Of a stretch of 64,000 nucleotides of DNA, positions 47,562 to 58,211 are shown piece by piece. The stretch lies in NCBI GenBank assembly GCA_019748195.1, contig JAIEPW010000064.1:39529-103528 (forward strand). Reading direction: 5' to 3'. The position numbers were made by a program, and so were the translations under genes. The notes under the pieces are model-generated. The model saw only the letters and a program-made list of their open reading frames with translations, searched no databases and was not told where the DNA came from. Each line of letters opens with the position of its first letter. Positions within the stretch are counted from its first letter, which is position 1. This stretch comes from Bryobacteraceae bacterium. GTDB lineage: Bacteria > Acidobacteriota > Terriglobia > Bryobacterales > Bryobacteraceae.

Positions 47562-47571
47562 GACTTTCAGG

Positions 47572-48180
47572 TTAGTTCACGCCCCTGGAAAGAAGGAATA
47601 CCGCGATCTCGGCACGCAGGTTCGGCCAGCTCTTCACCGTACGGGCGCCGCGAAGGAAAATCTTCTTCTCCAGCCGCCAGTTCTGCTCGGATGCCAACAG
47701 CTCGAAATCCTCCACCGTCAGGAAGTGGATGTTCGGCGAGCTATACCAGTCGTGCGGAAACAGCCTGGTCTTGGGAGCACGGCCGCTGACCAGGTGTGCC
47801 ATGCGCACGCGCCAGTGCCCAAAGTTCGGAAACGCGACGATGGCGCGTTTGCCGACGCGCAGCATGCTGTTCAACACTTTCAGCGGGGACTTGGTCTCCT
47901 GCAGCGTTTCGCTGAGGATTACGTAATCGAAGGCTGCGTCCGGATAATCCTCCAGCGCGTTCTCGAAATCGCCCTGAAACACTGAGGCGCCCCGGGCGAT
48001 CGCCTTACGCACGCGATCCGGCGACAGCTCGACGCCGCGGCCGTTCACCCGCTTGTTTTCGATCAGCCAGACGAGCAGCTCACCCTCGCCGCAGCCCAGA
48101 TCCAGAACCTTCGCTCCCGGCTCCACGATCTCGCCGATGATCGCGTAATCGGAGCGTCCGTAGACCTCGCGCACTCTCAT
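47572..48180 (-). CDS. metW: Methionine biosynthesis protein MetW
   Basis: A 202-residue class I methyltransferase-fold protein. The S-adenosylmethionine loop is VLDLGCGEGELLVWL near 30-45, followed by RGVELSPDRVRKAI and the MetW-typical YVILSETLQETKSP. MetW works with MetX in homoserine acylation in several proteobacteria and acidobacteria. Its start overlaps the metX stop as ATGA, so the proteins are co-translated. Confidence 0.92.
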   Translation of the reverse strand: MRVREVYGRSDYAIIGEIVEPGAKVLDLGCGEGELLVWLIENKRVNGRGVELSPDRVRKAIARGASVFQGDFENALEDYPDAAFDYVILSETLQETKSPLKVLNSMLRVGKRAIVAFPNFGHWRVRMAHLVSGRAPKTRLFPHDWYSSPNIHFLTVEDFELLASEQNWRLEKKIFLRGARTVKSWPNLRAEIAVFLLSRGVN

Positions 48181-49250
48181 CGCAAACTCTCCGAGGTGCG
48201 GGCGAGGAATCCCGTCACGATCTCAGCCTGCTCCCGTGTGTCCACCAGGAAGGCGTCATGCCCATAACTGGACGAAAGCTCGCAGAACGCCACGTCCCCG
48301 TTCCAACGCCGGAGTGCGGTCACGATTTCGATCGACTGGTACGTGGGGTACAGCCAATCCGACGTGAAGCTCAATATCAGGAACCGCGTCTTTGCTTCCG
48401 CGAACACCTCCGCCAGCGACCTCCGGCCGGCGGACAGGTCGAAGTAGTCCATCGCCTTGGTGATGTAGAGGTACGAATTCGCGTCGAACCGCTCCACAAA
48501 CTGGCTTCCACGGTAGCGCAGGTAGCTCTCCACCTCGAAATCCACCGAGAAATCGAAACCGAACGCATCCTTGCCGCGCAGCCGGCGGCCGAATTTCTCG
48601 CGCATGGAGGCGTCGCTCATGTACGTGATGTGACCCACCATGCGAGCCACCGCGAGGCCGCGCGCCGGAAGCGCCTGGCCGTAGTAGTTTCCGCCGCACC
48701 AATCGGGATCGGCGACAATCGCCTGCCGGCCCACCTCGTTGAACGCGATCTGCTGTGCGCTGTGCTTGGCGGTGGCGGCGATCACGATGGCGCTGGCTAC
48801 GCGCTCCGGATACGCCACCGCCCATTCCAGCGCCTGCATGCCGCCCATCGACCCGCCAGCCACCGCCAGCCACTTGCCCACACCCAGTTGGTCCGCGAGG
48901 CGCGCCTGCAGCCGGACCATGTCGCCCACGGTGATTACCGGAAACTGCATTGCGTAGGGTTTGCCCGTGGCGGGATTCTTAGACCCCGGTCCCGTAGTGC
49001 CGCGGCAGCCGCCCAGCACGTTGGAGCAGACGATGAAGTAGCGATTCGTGTCGAATGCCCGGCCGGGACCGATCATCGCCTCCCACCATCCGCCGTGCCC
49101 GGCCGCATGGGAGTCTCCGGAGAAGGCGTGGAGAATTAGTATCGCGTTTGAGCGCGCGCTGTTTAACTCGCCCCAGGACTCGTAGGCGATGTCCACGGGC
49201 GCCAGGGTCGCGCCGCAGTCGAGGTCCAGGGAGGGGATCGCGATCGTCAT
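48177..49250 (-). CDS. metX: Homoserine O-acetyltransferase
   Basis: A 357-residue alpha/beta-hydrolase-fold enzyme that acylates homoserine in methionine synthesis. The nucleophile is S134 in AGGSMGGMQALEW; the acid lies in FTSDWLYPT and the histidine in YGHDAFLVD. Homoserine-site residues are seen in NVLGGCRGTTGP. The ATG at 49250 overlaps the stop of the hydrolase-like gene as ATGA, which decides the start; the longer frame from 49298 would reach into that gene. This places metXW at the end of a chain that begins with a TIR gene. Confidence 0.93.
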   Translation of the reverse strand: MTIAIPSLDLDCGATLAPVDIAYESWGELNSARSNAILILHAFSGDSHAAGHGGWWEAMIGPGRAFDTNRYFIVCSNVLGGCRGTTGPGSKNPATGKPYAMQFPVITVGDMVRLQARLADQLGVGKWLAVAGGSMGGMQALEWAVAYPERVASAIVIAATAKHSAQQIAFNEVGRQAIVADPDWCGGNYYGQALPARGLAVARMVGHITYMSDASMREKFGRRLRGKDAFGFDFSVDFEVESYLRYRGSQFVERFDANSYLYITKAMDYFDLSAGRRSLAEVFAEAKTRFLILSFTSDWLYPTYQSIEIVTALRRWNGDVAFCELSSSYGHDAFLVDTREQAEIVTGFLARTSESLR

Positions 49251-49861
49251 TCGATATGCCGGATCCCTGTCGCCGCGGCGTCCAGAATCTCTGCCCAAGC
49301 AAGCCGTCCCAGCCGGAACTGCTTACGCTTCTTCAACTCCGCCCGGAACTCAGGATAATAAGCGGCGATCGCCGCCGGGACGGGGTACGGAGGTTGTGCA
49401 TCCTGCGTTTCCCGCAGCCAGCCACAGGTCTCCGCGATGACCGAATCCACGCTGCTGGCGTGCCGCCCCAGATCAAATCCCGCCAGGTCTGAAATGAAGC
49501 GCTGGTATGCGTAAGCCTCACCTCCGACCATGGCGTGCCAATCGTGCGGCTTGGGCGAACTTCGTCGTTCGAAGCTAAGAGCCATTGCTAAGCCGAGCTC
49601 CAGCGGCATGTTGAAGCGCGACAGGTTGCCCGGTCCCTCGCCTGTGTAGCGGCTTAAGTCGTGAATGGAATACCGGCACCCAGAGAGTGTGGCCCAGATT
49701 CTGTCGATGCGCGCCCCATCGCCGGGTAAACTGCTGAGAGCGCAACAGGCATGAAATCCATGCGCCGCCAGGCATAGCACTATGGAGTGAAGTAACGGCT
49801 CATAATCCTCATCGAAGGGACAGTTGATGAAGACGCTCTTCTCGTACGCTGGACTTGACAT
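49247..49861 (-). CDS. TIR/nucleoside-deoxyribosyltransferase-like protein
   Basis: A 204-residue cytoplasmic protein. The first strand is SVFINCPFDEDY; RIDRIWATLSGCRYSIHDLSR follows; then NMPLELGLAMAL with N84, P86 and E88. A glutamate in an NxPxELG context is the catalytic pattern of nucleoside 2-deoxyribosyltransferases and related NAD-type hydrolases. It also resembles TIR-like proteins found near defence genes. The start overlaps the stop of the TIR gene (TGATG), and its stop overlaps metX (ATGA). Function is inferred from fold and context. It has no membrane helix or signal. Confidence 0.65.
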   Translation of the reverse strand: MSSPAYEKSVFINCPFDEDYEPLLHSIVLCLAAHGFHACCALSSLPGDGARIDRIWATLSGCRYSIHDLSRYTGEGPGNLSRFNMPLELGLAMALSFERRSSPKPHDWHAMVGGEAYAYQRFISDLAGFDLGRHASSVDSVIAETCGWLRETQDAQPPYPVPAAIAAYYPEFRAELKKRKQFRLGRLAWAEILDAAATGIRHIE

Positions 49862-50367
49862 CAGCGCTGGTGTTCGCGCTGAGTAAGGCTTTCGGCTCGC
49901 AGCGCAGCCGCGATCTGCTCCAGGTCACGCAAGCGGGTTTCCCGGGCCGCCAACTGTTCCGAAGTGGGCGGAATGATGCTGTCGGTAGGCTTATTCAGCA
50001 ATCTCACCACCTGCTGGGCGATCTGCTCTGGGGGCAAGGAGCCGTCCAGCGCCTTCCGGTTAGTCAGAAAGCCCGGCAACGGTGAACGGTCCAGCCACAC
50101 GGGGATGATTGGTTTCGTGCCAGTCCAGTCGCTTTTCAGCGCCGATCGCCACTCGAATCGCACCTGCGGATCGCGGCGGCTGAAGGCATCCACCAAGAGC
50201 ACGAAAGCATCAGCGGACTGCGCCTCCCTTTCGATTGTGTCCCGCAGACCCTCCCCGAGTTCAAGGTCCCGGACGGAAAACGTTTTGATTCCGAGCCCGG
50301 CGAGAGCCAGTGCGAGATCCGATGCGAGCCCTGCGTGCTGGACGTCCGAAGACAGAAACACTTTCAT
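49861..50367 (-). CDS. TIR-domain protein
   Basis: A 168-residue protein of the TIR_2 type. It opens MKVFLSSDVQHAGLASDLA, has LGIKTFSVRDLELGEGL as the BB-loop region, ADAFVLLVDAFSRRD as the next strand, and FEWRSAL with E72 at the position of the NAD-cleaving glutamate. The last 45 residues form a charged coiled coil. I start at ATG 50367; the longer frame overlaps carA antisense. The gene leads a chain through the deoxyribosyltransferase-like gene into metX-metW. TIR enzymes are widespread anti-phage NADases or signal makers. Confidence 0.75.
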   Translation of the reverse strand: MKVFLSSDVQHAGLASDLALALAGLGIKTFSVRDLELGEGLRDTIEREAQSADAFVLLVDAFSRRDPQVRFEWRSALKSDWTGTKPIIPVWLDRSPLPGFLTNRKALDGSLPPEQIAQQVVRLLNKPTDSIIPPTSEQLAARETRLRDLEQIAAALRAESLTQREHQR

Positions 50368-50467
50368 GGTGCTGCCTTCATTGTAACGGGTTCCCGCTCT
50401 AGTGCACGCCTCCGTTTTATGGTCAAATAATAAGGGTTCCCCCCAACATCCGGAGGATTCACAGAAA

Positions 50468-51595
50468 TTGAGCAGAGCGGTCCTTGCCCTGGAAGATGGC
50501 ACAGTCTTCGAGGGCGTCAGCTTTGGTGCGCCCGTTGAACGCTCAGGCGAAGTCGTCTTCAATACTTCCCTCACCGGCTATCAGGAGATCTTCACCGACC
50601 CCTCCTACGCGGGTCAGATCATGATCCTTACCAACCCGCAGATCGGCAACTATGGCGCCAACCTCGAGGATTGCGAAAGCGGCCGGCCGCACATCGAAGG
50701 TCTGGTGGTCCGCGAGTTTTCCTCTGTCGCCAGCAACTGGCGTAGTGAGCAATCCGCGGCCGATTTTCTGGCGCATGCGGGCGTGCCCATCCTGGCCGAA
50801 GTCGACACCCGGGCTCTGGTCCGCCACCTCCGCTCGCGCGGCGTGATGCGCGGTGTGTTGCATGCCGGGAACGCTCCCGCCGCGGAGTTGATCGCCAGGG
50901 CGCAAGCCGCGCCCTCCATGGCCGGCCAGGACCTGGCGACGCGCGTTTCCGCCAAGGACAGCTACCTGTGGACTTCGGGCGTGATCCCCGCTTCCCCTTC
51001 CGATCTCGAGGAACCGGCGGCGGAAGTGCGCCACCACGTAGTCGCCTATGACTTCGGGATCAAGCGCAACATCCTGCGCCGCCTGGTTCACAAGGGCTGC
51101 CGCGTGACGGTAGTCCCAGCGGGAACCACGGCCGAAGATGTGCTCGCGCTGCGACCCGACGGCGTCTTTCTTTCCAATGGCCCCGGCGATCCGGAGCCGC
51201 TCGAGTTCCAGGCCGCACAAGTGCGCAAGCTGATCGGCAGGACGCCGGTCTTCGGCATCTGCCTCGGCCACCAGGTGCTCGGGCTCGCCCTCGGCGGCAA
51301 AACCTACAAGCTGAAGTTCGGACATCGCGGCGCCAATCATCCCGTGCTGAACCGGCTCACCAACAAAGTCGAGATCACCAGCCAGAATCATGGCTTCTGC
51401 GTGGATCCGGATTCGCTTCCCGCCGCCGATGTCGAAATCACGCACATGAATTTGAATGACCACACGCTGGAAGGCTTCCGCCACCGCGGCCATCCCGCCT
51501 TCTGCGTGCAATACCACCCGGAGGCATCGCCGGGGCCGCACGATTCGCATTACCTGTTCGACGACTTCATCAAACTCATTGAGGAGGCCAGGTAG
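50468..51595 (+). CDS. carA: Carbamoyl-phosphate synthase small subunit
   Basis: A 375-residue glutaminase subunit that supplies ammonia for carbamoyl phosphate, shared by pyrimidine and arginine synthesis. The class I amidotransferase triad has its cysteine at about 265 in FGICLGHQ, with the histidine and glutamate in QYHPEASPGPHD near the end. The start is TTG at 50468 with GGAGG upstream, giving the usual RAVLALEDGTVFEG entry. It is divergent from the TIR gene with 100 bases between starts and is contiguous with carB. Confidence 0.95.
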   Translation: MSRAVLALEDGTVFEGVSFGAPVERSGEVVFNTSLTGYQEIFTDPSYAGQIMILTNPQIGNYGANLEDCESGRPHIEGLVVREFSSVASNWRSEQSAADFLAHAGVPILAEVDTRALVRHLRSRGVMRGVLHAGNAPAAELIARAQAAPSMAGQDLATRVSAKDSYLWTSGVIPASPSDLEEPAAEVRHHVVAYDFGIKRNILRRLVHKGCRVTVVPAGTTAEDVLALRPDGVFLSNGPGDPEPLEFQAAQVRKLIGRTPVFGICLGHQVLGLALGGKTYKLKFGHRGANHPVLNRLTNKVEITSQNHGFCVDPDSLPAADVEITHMNLNDHTLEGFRHRGHPAFCVQYHPEASPGPHDSHYLFDDFIKLIEEAR

Positions 51596-54820
<3,225 letters not shown>

Positions 54821-54822
54821 AA

Positions 54823-55206
54823 TTAGCCCCGCGTTTTCTCGCCTAGTAGCATGTACGTCACCACCGCAAGCCCGCCCAGGCGGCCCTCGGTGTCGAACAG
54901 ATCCACGCGCGAAACGCACAGAGTCTTGCCCGCGCGCACCACAACCGCGCGCGCGATCACTTTCTCGCCAGAAAGCGGACGCAGGTAATTCACCTTCAGC
55001 TCCGTGGTCGTGCTTTGATACTTGCCCCGGCCGTAGTGATGCTCCAACGCCTGCCACGCGGCTTCGTCGGCGATGGAGGCGATCACGCCGCCATGCATCA
55101 CACCCTGCCCGTTCAACAGGTCCGGACGAATGGGCACCTCAATGGTGACGCCATCTTCGTGCTTCTCCGTCACCTCCAGTCCCAGGCTGTCTTCGAACGG
55201 CTTCAT
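54823..55206 (-). CDS. PaaI-family hotdog thioesterase
   Basis: A 127-residue acyl-CoA thioesterase with the hotdog signature GQGVMHGGVIASIADEAAW near 34-51. The start ATG overlaps the stop of the oxidoreductase gene as ATGA. The wider frame to 55596 is antisense shadow. Probable substrate is an aryl- or acyl-CoA; the operon does not identify it. Confidence 0.87.
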   Translation of the reverse strand: MKPFEDSLGLEVTEKHEDGVTIEVPIRPDLLNGQGVMHGGVIASIADEAAWQALEHHYGRGKYQSTTTELKVNYLRPLSGEKVIARAVVVRAGKTLCVSRVDLFDTEGRLGGLAVVTYMLLGEKTRG

Positions 55207-56180
55207 TCGTTCACCAGGACAGCCTTGCCCAGCACCTCGCGATTCGCCAGCGCGCGAAGCGCTCGCGGGCACTCCCGCAGCGGAAAACTGCGTCCCACCG
55301 CGGGCCGGATCTTGCCCCCGCGATACAAGTCGTTCAGCGCCGCCTGAGCCGTCGCTTTGTACTCCGGGTGCCGCTGGATATAACCTCCCCACACCACGCC
55401 GGTCACCGACATGTTCTTCAACAGGATCCGGTTCGCGGCGATCGTGGGAATGCGGCCGCTGGCGAAGCCGATCACCAGCAGGATGCCTTCCAGCGCGATG
55501 ATCTTGGTGCTCAGGTCGAACGCGTCCCCGCCCACCGGATCGTAAATGATGTCGGCTCCATGGCCCGCCGTGATCTCCTTTACGCGATCCACCCACGATG
55601 GATCGTTGTACAAGATGGCGTGGTCCGCGCCCTGCTGCCGCGCGAACTCCAGCTTGCCTTCGCTACCGGCGGTCGCGATCACCTTCGCGCCGAACGCCTT
55701 GCCGATCTGAATCGCCGACATGCCCACGCCGCTCGCCCCCGCGTGCACCAGCAGCCACTGCCCAGGCGAAACGGTGCAGCGATGAGTCAACGCGAAGTAG
55801 GAGGTTTGATATACCACCGGCATCGCGGCCGCCTCCGCGAAAGACATCCCCTCCGGCACGGGGAACACGGAGTGATCGTCGGCCAGCGAGCACTCGGCGA
55901 ACGCCCCGCCGCTGGTCATCGCCAGCACGCGATCCCCTGGCTGAACATGCCGGACCTCGGGGCCCGCCGCCTCCACCACGCCCGCCACTTCCGCCCCCGG
56001 CGTGAACGGGAACGGCGGCTTGTACTGATACGACCCCTGTATCTGCAGGATGTCGAAAAAATTTAAACCCGCGGCATGATTGCGGATGCGCACCTGCCTG
56101 GGTCCCGGCTCCGGCGCCGCGACATCCGCTAGCGTCATCGACTCGGGTTCCCCCCAGGCATTCACTTGCCAGGCTTTCAT
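55203..56180 (-). CDS. NADPH:quinone oxidoreductase-like MDR dehydrogenase
   Basis: A 325-residue medium-chain dehydrogenase/reductase without zinc ligands. GroES-like N-terminus with RIRNHAAGLNFFDILQIQG, then the nucleotide fold VHAGASGVGMSAIQIGKAFGAKVIATA near 145-175. It ends CPRALRALANREVLGKAVL. The zeta-crystallin/QOR subgroup reduces quinones or enones. It is coupled to the thioesterase and lies back to back with the class II aldolase gene. Confidence 0.9.
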   Translation of the reverse strand: MKAWQVNAWGEPESMTLADVAAPEPGPRQVRIRNHAAGLNFFDILQIQGSYQYKPPFPFTPGAEVAGVVEAAGPEVRHVQPGDRVLAMTSGGAFAECSLADDHSVFPVPEGMSFAEAAAMPVVYQTSYFALTHRCTVSPGQWLLVHAGASGVGMSAIQIGKAFGAKVIATAGSEGKLEFARQQGADHAILYNDPSWVDRVKEITAGHGADIIYDPVGGDAFDLSTKIIALEGILLVIGFASGRIPTIAANRILLKNMSVTGVVWGGYIQRHPEYKATAQAALNDLYRGGKIRPAVGRSFPLRECPRALRALANREVLGKAVLVNE

Positions 56181-56249
56181 ATAGGTAGAATTCTAGTGGA
56201 ACAGAGCCGGACCGGCTATCGACATCAGCTATACAAGGAGAGCACTACC

Positions 56250-57023
56250 ATGGCCACCGTTACCGAAACCGCCACGCTTCCCCGTCCCCCGCGGTTCGAG
56301 ACACCCGCCCAGGAGCGTCAGCATCGCAAACAACGGCTGGCCGCCGCGTTCCGCCTGTTTGCCAGGTTTGGCTTCGATGAAGGCGTCGCCGGCCACATCA
56401 CCGCACGCGATCCCGAAAAGGACGATCACTTCTGGGTGAATCCGTTCGGAATGCACTTCGGCCTCATTCGCGTGTCTGACCTGATCCTTGTCAACCACGA
56501 AGGCAATGTCGTGGAAGGCAACCGCCCGGTGAACCGTGCCGCGTTCGCCATCCACTCCCAGGTCCACCAGGCCCGGCCCGATTGCGTCGCCGCCGCGCAC
56601 TCGCATTCGATGTTCGGAAAAACGTGGTCCGCCTTCGGCCGCCTGCTCGATCCGCTCACCCAGGACGCCTGCGCCTTCTTCGAGGATCACGGCGTCTTCG
56701 ACGACTACACCGGGGTGGTGAATCAAACCGAGGAGGGCGCCCGCATCGCCGCCGCGCTCGGCCAGGGCAAGGCCGTGATCCTGCGCAACCACGGCCTGCT
56801 CACCGTCGGGCACACCGTCGATGAGGCCGCTTGGTGGTTCATTACCATGGAACGCTGCTGCCAGTCCCAACTGCTCGCCGAGGCAGCCGGCAAGCCCATC
56901 TCCATCGACCGCGAGACCGCGCTGATGACCCGCGGCCAGGTGGGCTTCCACGACGCCGGCTGGTTCCAGTTCCAGCCCATGTACGAGAAGATCGTGCGCG
57001 AGCAGCCGGATCTTCTGGACTAG
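56250..57023 (+). CDS. Class II aldolase/adducin-domain protein
   Basis: A 257-residue metal-dependent aldolase-fold protein. Metal histidines are in AAAHSHSMFG near 121-130 and in ILRNHGLLTVGHT near 170. The long N-terminal segment before FARFGFDEGVAGHITARD is typical of the fungal/bacterial adducin-like subgroup rather than of L-fuculose aldolase. AAGGAG lies 10 bases before ATG 56250 and decides the start. Substrate unknown. Confidence 0.85.
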   Translation: MATVTETATLPRPPRFETPAQERQHRKQRLAAAFRLFARFGFDEGVAGHITARDPEKDDHFWVNPFGMHFGLIRVSDLILVNHEGNVVEGNRPVNRAAFAIHSQVHQARPDCVAAAHSHSMFGKTWSAFGRLLDPLTQDACAFFEDHGVFDDYTGVVNQTEEGARIAAALGQGKAVILRNHGLLTVGHTVDEAAWWFITMERCCQSQLLAEAAGKPISIDRETALMTRGQVGFHDAGWFQFQPMYEKIVREQPDLLD

Positions 57024-57787
57024 CTGAGCCCGGTGGCGGTTTCGATACGCCCGTCCGGACCCATCACGAACACGTTCGTCCCGCGCATCATCTCCTTGCC
57101 TTCCGGCCCGCAAGCGGACCACTCCGCCAGCACCACGCCCTGACACTGCCGTACCGGTGCGATCCGCTTCATCACCACCCCCGGCATGAACCGCTGCGCC
57201 GCGCCCGCGTGCGCCGACAACTCCGCCAGCCCGTCCACCATGCTGTAGCGATCCTGAAACCGCACCCCCGGCCCCGCGATCGCCGCGAACGCCGCGTCGC
57301 GAGCCGCCCCATCCGGAATCGCCCAGGCCGCGAACCACGCGTCGGCAATCCCCTCCGAATTCGCGAACCGCTCGTCCGCCACCGCGTTCGCGAACAGCGA
57401 CAACTGGAACCGCCAGCCCTGTACGTGATTGTCCCGGACCGCCGCGTTCGCGAACTCATGCTGTAAACGCAGCCGCGTCCCGCCCGTCTCCGGCTCCAGC
57501 CGGATCGTGACCCGCGAGCCGCCGGGAGGTATCGGATTGCCGCTGACGTAACCGTACGTGAACACGATCCGCCGCGGACCCTCGATCTCCAGCACCTGCC
57601 CGCTCATCTCCACCCCGTTCGGATGCCGGATGTAAACCTTGCCTCCTACTTGCGGCTCGATCGTCGATCCCGCGCCCCACCACTTCGCGAACCGCGCGCT
57701 GTCCGTGAAAAAGCGGAACACCAGGTCCCGCTCCGCCCGAATCCATACATCGCGCTCCAACTGCTCCGTCAGATTGTCCATGTTCAT
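57020..57787 (-). CDS. SRPBCC (AHSA1-like) plus SnoaL-like protein
   Basis: A 255-residue two-domain protein. Residues 10-135 are an Activator-of-Hsp90-like SRPBCC domain (RDLVFRFFTDSARFAKWWG and FTYGYV). Residues 140-255 look like a SnoaL/NTF2 domain ending MRGTNVFVMGPDGRIETATGLS. Such fused proteins bind a small hydrophobic ligand. The start (ATG 57787 or 57781) overlaps the arsR-like stop, so the repressor and ligand-binding protein are coupled. Function beyond this is unknown. Confidence 0.8.
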   Translation of the reverse strand: MNMDNLTEQLERDVWIRAERDLVFRFFTDSARFAKWWGAGSTIEPQVGGKVYIRHPNGVEMSGQVLEIEGPRRIVFTYGYVSGNPIPPGGSRVTIRLEPETGGTRLRLQHEFANAAVRDNHVQGWRFQLSLFANAVADERFANSEGIADAWFAAWAIPDGAARDAAFAAIAGPGVRFQDRYSMVDGLAELSAHAGAAQRFMPGVVMKRIAPVRQCQGVVLAEWSACGPEGKEMMRGTNVFVMGPDGRIETATGLS

Positions 57788-58137
57788 CCCTTCCCTGTCT
57801 TCTTCGGAACCGGACGCGGACCGCGCCGGGTTTGCTCCAACTCCGCCGCGAGCTTTAAGTCCCACAGCTTGTCTTCCCACATCCGCTCCAGCATCCGGCC
57901 CAGTTCGCCGAACGCCTCCTGATTCGCTTTGTAGATCCGGCTGCGGCTCTCCGATCGCACCACCACCAGCCCCGCCTCCGCCAGCACCTTCAGTTGCTGC
58001 GAAACCGCTCCGAACGTCACGTCCGGCATCGCTTCCCGAATCTCCCCAGCCGTCCGCTCCCGGCTCCACACCAGCCGCAGAATCTCGCGGCGGCGCGGCG
58101 AGGAGATCGCTTCCAAAAGTGCCGCGGTTGAGGCCAC
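57784..58137 (-). CDS. ArsR/SmtB-family HTH repressor
   Basis: A 117-residue winged-helix repressor: SSPRRREILRLVWS, AGEIREAMPDVTFGAVSQQLKVLAEAGLVVV and RSRIYKANQEA. The metal-binding ELCVC-type motif of ArsR is absent, so the inducer is probably not arsenite. It starts with GTG at 58137 with no ribosome-binding site. The promoter's expected start point falls at this GTG, so the mRNA may be leaderless. It probably represses itself and the SRPBCC gene through the palindrome just upstream. Confidence 0.87.
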   Translation of the reverse strand: MASTAALLEAISSPRRREILRLVWSRERTAGEIREAMPDVTFGAVSQQLKVLAEAGLVVVRSESRSRIYKANQEAFGELGRMLERMWEDKLWDLKLAAELEQTRRGPRPVPKKTGKG

Positions 58138-58143
58138 GAATAT

Positions 58144-58172
58144 AGTTTAGTTACAACTAAAGTATAAGTCAA
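58144..58172 (-). promoter_or_regulatory. ArsR promoter with embedded operator
   Basis: On the minus strand TTGACT (58172-58167), 17 bases, then TAAACT (58149-58144). Inside it lies the 7-2-7 inverted repeat TTTAGTT-AC-AACTAAA at 58146-58161, an ArsR-type operator position between -35 and -10. The expected +1 coincides with the GTG at 58137. Confidence 0.6.
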
Positions 58173-58197
58173 CAAAAAACGCGCCGGCTCCGGCGCA
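58172..58197 (-). terminator. Rho-independent terminator of speA
   Basis: On the minus strand GCGCCGG pairs with CCGGCGC (58196-58181), followed by a run of six T (58179-58174). It ends speA transcription and abuts the -35 box of the arsR-like gene downstream. Confidence 0.75.
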
Positions 58198-58211
58198 TTC
58201 TTCGTTTCGCC

